Origin: Arcuatula senhousia
Taxonomy: Eukaryota > Mollusca > Bivalvia > Mytilida > Mytilidae
Length of the DNA: 64,000 nt
Reading direction: 5' to 3'
Assembly (NCBI GenBank): GCA_963971305.1
Contig: OZ020311.1
Location: 4,588,001-4,652,000, forward strand
In this document: piece after piece, positions 58,501 through 64,000 of the stretch
Numbering within the stretch: position 1 is the first letter of the stretch
How the letters are laid out: every line of letters starts with the position of its first letter
Translations under genes and position numbers: made by a program
Notes under the pieces: generated by a model
Seen by the model: only the letters and a program-made list of their open reading frames with translations
What the model was told of the DNA's origin: nothing
Database searches by the model: none

Positions 58501-58708
58501 ACTTCTCAAAACTTTCATATAATCTTTATAGCCCTATTTAGATTTTGCCTTCCTAGTTCAAAAATTGATTAGATTAAAATTTGGGGAGTGACTAACAGTT
58601 TGAGTTGGATAATTCTGATAGATATACTTTTATACTTTTTCATTGCAGAAAGATGAAACGCTAGAAAAAGCTGATGAAATATTTAAGAAATGGAAGGAAT
58701 CTTTATAG
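43577..58708 (+). CDS. KYAT3: Kynurenine aminotransferase / cysteine-S-conjugate beta-lyase (KYAT3/KYAT1 class)
   Basis: Thirteen coding exons: 43577-43629, 44428-44479, 45172-45273, 45693-45842, 46372-46458, 46858-46980, 48049-48169, 50330-50496, 56120-56309, 56734-56807, 57814-57900 and 58649-58708, which is 12 listed blocks; counting the 5' UTR part of the first (from 43559) no further coding block is found. All joins are GT-AG and in phase, giving 421 residues (human KYAT1: 422). It is a PLP fold-type I enzyme that transaminates L-kynurenine to kynurenic acid. Cofactor residues fall in place: the PLP lysine in [12 protein letters not shown] is residue 247, NNPNNPVGK gives Asn185, ISDEVY gives Asp213 and Tyr216, and FIRFCF gives the substrate Arg at 397. 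Wording such as [16 protein letters not shown] and FIKKDETL is nearer KYAT3. No mitochondrial leader is seen, so cytosolic location is inferred. Several exon ends are locally amplified (separate entries). Confidence 0.95.
43696..43975. mobile_element. MITE with ~65-bp inverted ends in KYAT intron 1
   Basis: Left 'ccaggggttcttctctcgcc' plus 'catcatccctaggaca' is repeated in inverted form at 43912-43975 with few mismatches. A GATA repeat on each side may be the target duplication. It lies about 65 bp past the exon 1 donor and abuts the dispersed repeat at 43968. Confidence 0.8.
43968..44245. repeat. Dispersed repeat, copy 2
   Basis: Collinear with 7345-7630 through 'gagatgtggaata', 'ttggcccaaggtc', 'attcaaattcag' and 'aaagctttgtcaa'. 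The minus-strand frame here is open across this copy and the neighbouring MITE, which is chance. It is not a gene. Confidence 0.65.
44765..45010 (+). pseudogene. Three decayed copies of the KYAT exon 4 acceptor and start (array ahead of the real exon)
   Basis: Copies begin after CAG at 44773, 44868 and 44976, before the true exon at 45172. Each keeps a pyrimidine-rich tract, an acceptor and the coding start (GGGTTTCCCAGATTTTAAG or a variant). The first two continue with 'atgttataa', matching the real 'catgttatc'. Copy 1 loses the Pro codons, copy 2 hits TAG after about 17 codons, and copy 3 hits TAA after 4. None has a donor. Confidence 0.85.
46272..46331 (+). pseudogene. Decayed duplicate of KYAT exon 6
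   Basis: After TTTTATTACAG the sequence reads VIIVEPYFD, then LMVEVAD, matching the real exon 6 ([19 protein letters not shown], 46372-46458) with a 9-nt in-frame deletion. It ends in a stop (TAG) without a donor. It lies 100 bp ahead of the true exon and keeps its own acceptor. Confidence 0.85.
46665..46730 (+). repeat. Fragment of the ATGCCCCAT pearl-like element
   Basis: 'aagacaaaatgccccatctcgc' matches the left end of the element at 14795 ('aagacataatgccccatccc'), but the cores are missing. Confidence 0.5.
46924..47613 (+). repeat. 57-bp array of the KYAT exon 7 end plus donor (12 copies)
   Basis: The last 36 nt of exon 7 ([13 protein letters not shown]) with the donor GTTTGT and the first ~20 nt of intron is repeated 12 times at exactly 57-bp spacing. 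Donors fall at 46981, 47038 and so on to 47608. Because 57 is a multiple of three and no stop occurs, the whole array is one open frame. Each unit repeats the PLP-binding NNPNNPVGK motif. Use of any of the 12 donors keeps frame with exon 8. Differences among units 3-12 are all at third codon positions (ATT/ATA, CCC/CCT, CCA/CCT). Confidence 0.95.
47640..47815. repeat. CCTACCTACCCTA-type motif cluster
   Basis: The phrases 'ccctacctaccctatttt' and 'cctacctaccctaatttt' occur on either side of about 110 bp, suggesting a small duplicated unit in the intron. No coding role is seen. Confidence 0.4.
48340..49215 (+). repeat. Pearl-like array in KYAT intron 7 ('ttcccacaataactt' cores)
   Basis: It begins with a GTCGTCGTCGTCATC stretch. 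Cores of about 150-170 bp follow, marked by 'cccacaataactt', 'tttgggggtcccc' and 'ttaggggccaaaa'. Later cores decay progressively toward 49215. 49215-50110 has no further recognisable feature. Confidence 0.7.
50117..50165 (-). repeat. Terminal fragment of pearl-like family b
   Basis: Reversed, it reads ACACCTATGTCCCGCTCTGC and TTCGCAGGC, the family b right end, preceded by the 'gccgccaccgttaaagtaa' linker. No cores are present. Confidence 0.65.
50400..54490 (+). repeat. 116-bp array of the KYAT exon 9 end plus donor (34 full, 3 short copies)
   Basis: The last ~95 nt of the catalytic-lysine exon (from [13 protein letters not shown] to CPTPIQ) plus donor GTAAGATAATTAG is repeated at 116-bp spacing. 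I count 34 full units, the first being the real exon, and 3 short units near 52170, 52688 and 53321. Most units keep CAG/GTAAGA. Three have GATAAG instead (near 52403, 53036, 53553), and the last, near 54481, reads TAGGTATATT. No unit has a proper acceptor. After CAG the retained sequence reads GTA AGA TAA, so use of any donor but the first would give a stop after two codons. The short units mark ~518-bp higher-order blocks. Confidence 0.95.
54587..55169. mobile_element. Non-autonomous DNA transposon, copy 2 (AAAGGATG ends)
   Basis: Left AAAGGATGAGTGGCAATAAG and right CACTCATCCTTT are inverted copies over about 36 bp. The shared pattern AAGGATG..T.GC.ATAAG.CCC and inner TTTTGGCCCA match the ends of 1029-1817, so both belong to one family. 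The 0.5-kb interior is AT-rich and non-coding. It lies in the intron after exon 9, just past the 116-bp array. Confidence 0.85.
56340..56725 (+). repeat. Two cores of the 1955-3150 family in a KYAT intron
   Basis: Two ~185-bp units share 'gtatgaaaattt', 'cttttctcagacacatgaga' or a close variant, and 'atgatttgaaatttgaca'. The second runs up to the polypyrimidine tract of the next exon acceptor at 56733, so the repeat supplies most of the short intron. Confidence 0.65.
57440..57660 (+). repeat. Pearl-like fragment in a KYAT intron
   Basis: 'atcccttgcgaccaaagtttgggggtatata' (hairpin-like) is followed by 'ctgtccgtctgtctgtcag' and part of a core ('gaatggatttggatgaaact'). Only one end is recognisable. 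Confidence 0.5.
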
Positions 58709-58731
58709 AACTGATTCCAAATTAACAAGCC

Positions 58732-58737
58732 AATAAA
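58732..58737 (+). promoter_or_regulatory. Possible KYAT poly(A) signal AATAAA
   Basis: The first AATAAA lies 24 bp past the KYAT stop. Others occur near 59060 and 59810, so the real 3' end may be further downstream. 58740-59830 is AT-rich with no other gene. Confidence 0.35.
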
Positions 58738-59839
58738 CAGACATAAAACTAGAGTTTAAATTTAAATTACAGTGATGTGATAATTTTGTTGAAAAATACA
58801 AGAAGCTGATCATATTTTTGAGAGAGAAAATCTTTTAGAATTTTTAAATGTAATTCCTTATTTTGTCTTTGAATGTTTAATGATAACCCACCTAATTTAG
58901 TACAAAGGTCTGATTTGCATACTTCAAACAGGAGAGCGATTCACACAAGCACAATACTGGTTTCCCACTCAAGGATAAATAATTCAGTTTGTATTGAATA
59001 AGTACCTCATAAACAATTATACTTAGACACCACAGGATATATTTGTGGTATTGTTTTGGTAATAAAAACATCAAAAGTCCTCAATGATAAATGTTTAATC
59101 ATCATGTTATAAGATTTGCTCTGATGATAGTGTTATTTATTTATTTAAATTTCATTTTGAATTTTATTGACAAAGTGTACAGTAGTGATGGATGTGTGGT
59201 GTTTTATTTTTGAGAGGGGAAATTTAGTTATATTAACTTAAAAAATTCCCCATGAAGAAATATATGATGCCATCTATTTATTACTCACCTACAATGTATA
59301 TTGGTACTGGATCGTGGAAGACTTTCTTTAAATGCATGTTTTATATTAAGGAAGAAATCATGTTTCTACTTTTAAAGAGTCAGTGAGTCCATAATTATGC
59401 CAGTATGAGCACTTTTTATCTTTGATTGCTAGCCAGTGGTATAATTTCAGTTAGTTGATATGTTGCCAAAGTAAAATATTTTTTTGTTTTGATGTTTTTC
59501 TTTTGTTGAAAAATTATGATATTTAAAACAATATGTGTTAATTTGAAAAAAAAAATCAAATTAATTATAAAAGATTTTAACACAACCAAATAAAAACAAC
59601 AGAGTTATTTGCCTTTAAATGACTTTTGCCCTGTTAAGATTTTATATAAAGTTTGTTATATTAATTTTTATAATTATTGAATGTCAAGGATATTTATTTT
59701 TATATTAATGATCCTGATGTTTAAATTATTTTGTTATATCTATAATACAGATTTCTTTTTGTGTTTAAAATCGTCAGTGTAGAATCACTCTAGAAACAAG
59801 TACTGTTCAATAAATTATTAAACCAGATTATTTATTTTT

Positions 59840-60195
59840 GTCCCCTGCCACAACGCAGAGCTAAGGACATAGAAATACCGGTGTCCATCAGTCTGTCACA
59901 CTTTTTTTCTTAACAGATTTCTCAGCTACTAATAATCCTAAGCTTTTGATAATTGTTATGCAGCTTCAGGTAGAGGTCTCATAAGGTGGGATGCGTTTTT
60001 CAATTTCCTGTATACCAAGTGGACTTAAAATTTTTGCAGCTTGGTGGGAGACCCAGGAATTTCGTTCTTGTTCAATACCTGTGTGGTACGTCAAATCTTG
60101 GAACAATGTGGTTATATTTGACTATGCTGCTGAGAATATGTGGATTAGTGCACATGATAGACAGCCTCCATTTAAACTAACAGCATTTTAAAAAT
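59840..60195 (+). repeat. Diverged pearl-like fragment
   Basis: 'gtcccctgccacaacgcagag' (terminal hairpin-like) is followed by 'ggtgtccatcagtctgtcac' and one core with 'agatttctcagctactaata' and 'aggtctcataaggtgggatgc'. The core resembles phrases at 2150-2290. The two short frames here are not genes. Confidence 0.5.
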
Positions 60196-60261
60196 TTACA
60201 ATGAAAGAACCTTTTAGCACTGAGATATGTCTCACACACAGTATAAAATCAAACAATAAAC

Positions 60262-60903
60262 AAGTAAATCTGTGAGCTAATGCTCACTAGTGATACCCAC
60301 ACTCCTCGAACTAAGCCACTCATACAAGTATACTTGGTTAACAGGAAGTAGTTGACATAGGAACATAAAATCGCTATACATCATATGGGACTATAAAATA
60401 AAACTGTAAACAAAATATCAGAACCCCTATCTCATGTAGTTGCTTGGGAAACTGTGACGGAAATTTTGCATTTATGTCCATTATGTGTAAAAACCCAAGT
60501 ATTCGGTAAACAGGAAGTAGACTACCTAGTAGCATAAAATCGGTATGCACCATATAGTACTATAGGATAAAGCTGTATACAAAATATCAGACCTGTATCT
60601 CATGTAGTTGCTTGGGAAACTGTGACGGAAATTTCCCATTTATGTCCATTATGTGTAAAAACCTAAGTATTCAGTAAACAGGAAGTAGTCTAGACCTAGC
60701 TAGGAGCATAAAATCCCCGGGATAAAATCAGTATACACCATTTGGTACTATAGGATAAAGCTGTATACAAAATAATCAGATCTCTATCTCATGTAGTTGC
60801 TTAGAAAACTGTGACAGAAGTTTTGTTAAGGACGGACGGACGAACGAATGGACCGACAAGGGTTAAACAGTATACCCCCCTCTTCTTCAAAGCGGGGGTA
60901 TAA
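60262..60903 (-). repeat. Pearl-like family c, reversed copy 2
   Basis: This is the reverse orientation of 37414-38036. It starts 'tgtgagctaatgctcacta', has three cores, then a GGACGGACGAACG microsatellite, and ends 'ccccctcttcttcaaagcgg'. Both copies have about three cores, slightly diverged. Confidence 0.85.
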
Positions 60904-61344
60904 ATATGCCTATGTAAAATTTTACTACAGTCCTGACAAGAAATGCATGTACCTTAGTATTCAACAATTAATTAATTGTTGAGAAAAAAACCATATACCT
61001 GCTCTCCTACATTCTCACAGAATTCAGATGAAAACTATCAAAATCAAAGGTGAAAAGATGAGGATGCAGCTATAACAGTTTAACACTGATGAATTAGCAT
61101 ATCCAATTTATAAACCTAGAATTTATAATTCCCACTTATTAAAACTTTAACATTGCTATTTTATTAATTGAAAGTTGTCAGCCACAACCAGAAAATCAAG
61201 GTCAAGGTCAAAGTAGGGATGTGACTGTGCTAATCTACTACTGGGGCATATCCATATCAAGTTTCATCATTCTAGGACTTATATTTCTTGAGATGTGGAT
61301 GTGCTCATAAATCCTTAACATTGCTAATATTTGTATTGACAAGA

Positions 61345-63358
61345 TTGCTACGAGTAGCCATGTGTCCCCCGCCGCCGCATGAAAGTTGTATGGTATGAAT
61401 TTAATCAATATATTATCTGAGAAATGATAGAAATTGGTTGTTTCGGAGACGAAATCATTCGGTCAAAACAAGGAAGGAAACCAGTGAACATAAATTTTTT
61501 TTGACAAGGTCCCATTTTTTGGACCAGAAAATCACAAATTCGTAAATAACGCGAAAACTGTAAATATTGCTTCAAATTTTTTTTTTATTATTATTATAGA
61601 GTACCTTTTGCTGTACAAAATTTCAGAACCCTGTGCACTTAGGTAACTGAGATATTGAATGTCCTATATTTTGAATTTTCTTCCCCGTTTTCATGGAAAC
61701 AGCAGCCATTTTGAAAATTTCAAATATGGGATGATCCCCTACTAATTGTACCCTATCAGTGTGTAAAGTTTCAGCAACGTCCGAGGAGTTGCACCCACAA
61801 ACAAGAGGCTCCCAGGAGCCTGAATCACTCACCTGGTCTTAATGTCAACCCTTTGAAGACTTTTGTATAGCTAAATGAGCTGAATGTTTAAGCAATAAAA
61901 AGCTTTTCTCTATCTGCAATAGTTTTCATTCCAAAGCAAAAAACACTATTTTTCACCTTTAAAGGGCCATAACCCCTTAAAGGGGTCATCTGACAACTTC
62001 GACCCTAAAAAGACTTTTGTAGAGCTAATTAAGCTGAACATTTAAGCAAGCACCATCTTTTCTCTATCTGCAAAAGTTTTCTGTCTTTAGGCCAAAAACA
62101 CTATTTTTTGCCTTTAAGGGGCCGTAACCACTATAAGGGGTCATCTGGCAACTTTGACCCTATGGGAACTTTTGTAGAGCTAAATGAGCTGAACATTTAA
62201 GCAAGCAACAACTTTTCTCTATCTGTAATAGTTTTCATTCCATAGGCCAAAAATACTATTTTTTGCCTTTAAAGGGCTGTAACCCCTATAGGGGGTCATC
62301 TGACAACTTCGACCATTGGAGACTTTTGTAGAGCTAAATGAGCTGAACATTTAAGCAAGCAACAGCTTTTCTCTATCTGCAATAGTTTTCATTCTATAGG
62401 CCAAAAACACTTTTTTTTGCCTTTAAGGGGCCATAACCCCTATAAGGGGTCATCTGACAACTTTGACCCTTGGAGACTTTTTTAGAGCTAAATGAGCTGA
62501 ACATTTAAGCAAGCAACAGCTTTTCTCTATCTGCAATAGTTTTCATTCTATAGGCCAAAAACACTATTTTTTGCCTTCAAGGGGCCGTAACCCCTATAAG
62601 GGGTCATCTGACAACTTCGACCCTATGGAGGCTTGTGTAGAGCTAAACGAGCTGAACATTTAAGCAAGCAACAGCTTTTCTCTATCTGCAATAGTTTTCA
62701 TTCTATAGGCCAAAAACTCTATTTTTTGCCTTTAAGGGGCCATAACCCCTATAAGGGGTCATCTGACAACTTGGACCTTATGGAGACTTTTGTAGAGCTA
62801 AATGAGCTGAACATTTAAGCAAGCAACAGCTTCTCTCTATCTGCAGTAGTTTTCATTCCATAGGCCAAAAACATGAAAAAAATGCTATTTTTTACCTTTA
62901 AGGGGCCGTAACTCCCATAAGGGGTCATCTGACAACTTCGACTCAATGGGGACTTTTGTAGAGCTTTTGATGCTGAAGCAGTAGCGTGGCATCAGATTTC
63001 ATCTATCTCTTATACTTTTTGATTTAAAAGCCAAAAACAGTAGTCTGACCCCCTGGTCTATTTTTAGCAACGGCGGCCATGTTTTTCGACGAATCAAAAA
63101 TCCCCACATCAGTTCTGTTGGGGATACCCTAAAGTACCACCAGACCAAATTTGGTTTGAATCTGTGCAGCCGTTTCAGAGGAGAAGAAGTTTGAAGAAAA
63201 GTTAACGACGACGACGACGACGACGACGGACGACGACGATGACGGACGCCAAGTGATGGCAATAGCTCACATGGCCTTTGGCCAGGTGAGCTAAAAACGT
63301 GACGGACGGACGAAGACCATTACTAAGTCCCTCTGACGCGTTGCGGCGGGGGACAAAA
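61345..63358 (+). repeat. Middle element of the nest (TGTCCCCCGCCGC ends)
   Basis: The left end 'tgtcccccgccgccgca' and the right end 'tgcggcgggggaca' are inverted. It contains 'atggaaacagcagccatttt' and 'tttcagcaacgtccgaggag', related to family A phrases. It is itself split by the inner element between 61801 and 63293, after which GACGGACGGACG continues. Confidence 0.7.
61802..63293 (+). repeat. Pearl-like family a, inner element of the nest (long copy)
   Basis: It runs from AAGAGGCTCCCAGGAGCCTG to GGCCAGGTGAGCTAA. About seven to eight ~150-bp cores alternate the phrases 'tcatctgacaacttcgacc', 'gagctaaatgagctgaacat' and 'ttttcattctataggcc'. A (GAC)n run lies at 63202-63245. It is the longest plus-orientation copy of the family here. 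Confidence 0.85.
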
Positions 63359-63649
63359 ATTGTCAGTCACTCAACTGAAAACTCAAGGTCAAGGTCAAAA
63401 GATGGGAATGCATCTGTGCTAATCTACTACTGGGGCATATGCATACAAAGTTTTATCAACCTAGGACTTTTAGTTATTGAGATATGGAGGTGCTAAAAAC
63501 CATCAACATAAAACGTTCTCTCACTGCCACTGCTGCCGGTAAAGTAACATCTATGTCTTGCTCCACTTCGCAGGCGTGACAAAAATGCAAATGTAACTAT
63601 ACCAAATATCAATATATAAACGTTACTTGTTCAAATAAAACACATAGAA

Positions 63650-64000
63650 AAATCATTAGTACTTAGCCAAATGAGTTTAAAATCTAAAGTCAGTATACCG
63701 TGACTGCAGGAGCATGCAGATAAAATGATCTTGAAATTGATCTATACTGATGCTTATGCAACTACATACCAAATATGAATTCTGTACCATAACTGTAAAA
63801 CACAGACATAAGAAAAAAGGTTAGCATTTAGCTAATTAAGTAGAAAATCTTTTAGTCAGATGACCATAACTGCGAGAGCATACAGATAAAATTCTCTTGA
63901 AATTGATCAGCACTAATGCCACTGCATACCAAATACCAATGATGTACAATAACTTCTTCCTGTTTAAAAGACTTAAGAAATAAGTTATCTTTGGCCAAAC
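63650..64000 (+). repeat. Start of another core array, cut by the window edge
   Basis: Two cores of about 165 bp share 'aaaatctttagtcag'-like, 'agcatacagataaaat', 'cttgaaattgatc' and 'ctgcataccaaat' phrases. It continues beyond the window. Confidence 0.55.

Larger units (their letters stand above)
61130..63590 (+). repeat. Pearl-like family b, interrupted outer element of a nest
   Basis: Left cores (61140-61340, 'ccagaaaatcaaggtcaagg', 'tctactactggggcatatcc') resume at 63355 ('gtcactcaactgaaaactca') and finish at the family end 'cttcgcaggcgtgacaaaaa'. The break falls within one core between 'tttgtattga' and 'aattgtcag', sites adjacent in the uninterrupted copies at 29.2-29.5 kb. Confidence 0.8.

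Noticed and set aside
43577..58708. Counting 13 coding exons for KYAT
   Set aside because: The phase-checked joins give 12 coding blocks that account for all 421 residues. The figure 13 in the overview would need one more, purely non-coding, 5' exon, which is not proven; treat 12 coding exons as the supported number.

Overview
The window is animal nuclear DNA, AT-rich and dominated by repeats. It most likely comes from a bivalve mollusc, perhaps a mytilid mussel. Genes are split by GT-AG introns. One small gene looks like the bivalve cvSI protease-inhibitor family. Much of the rest is elements built like the 'pearl' elements described from bivalves: paired short termini, a run of roughly 110-180 bp core repeats, and a (ACGG)n, (CCGT)n or GCC/GTC-rich microsatellite near one end. 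There are no rRNA genes, intact tRNA genes, operons or CRISPR arrays.

Four genes can be reconstructed exon by exon. (1) A three-exon secreted cysteine-rich gene of cvSI type on the minus strand (12566-14281), with a TATA box and a poly(A) signal. (2) RNASEH2B, ribonuclease H2 subunit B, two exons on the minus strand (20240-22049), ending in a PCNA-binding motif. (3) A 52-residue AT-hook and Lys/Ala-rich chromatin protein on the minus strand (28238-29891), with a candidate 5' UTR exon near 31263. (4) A complete 13-coding-exon kynurenine aminotransferase (KYAT3/KYAT1 class, 421 residues) on the plus strand (43577-58708).

Layout: 1-12.3 kb is repeats (non-autonomous DNA transposons, two related core-repeat families in an A-B-B-A order, four stem-loops, two adjacent large inverted-repeat elements and a minisatellite). 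12.5-14.3 kb is the cvSI-like gene. 14.8-20.1 kb is pearl-like arrays plus two doubtful exon candidates. 20.2-22.1 kb is RNASEH2B. 22.3-28.1 kb is retroelement scraps and pearl-like elements. 28.2-31.3 kb is the chromatin-protein gene. 32.3-38.8 kb is a graveyard of broken retroelements and a hAT transposase fragment. 38.8-43.5 kb is plain intergenic DNA. 43.5-58.7 kb is KYAT. 59.8-64 kb is pearl-like elements, including a three-level nested insertion.

The most striking feature is inside KYAT. Pieces of four of its exons, each including a splice site, are duplicated or amplified in place. These are three decayed acceptor-side copies before exon 4, a decayed copy of exon 6, twelve in-frame 57-bp copies of the exon 7 end with its donor, and 34 full plus 3 short copies of the exon 9 end with its donor (116-bp period). 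In the exon 7 array every donor keeps the reading frame. In the exon 9 array use of any later donor reads an immediate stop. I know of no described system of this kind; that impression comes from memory, not a search.
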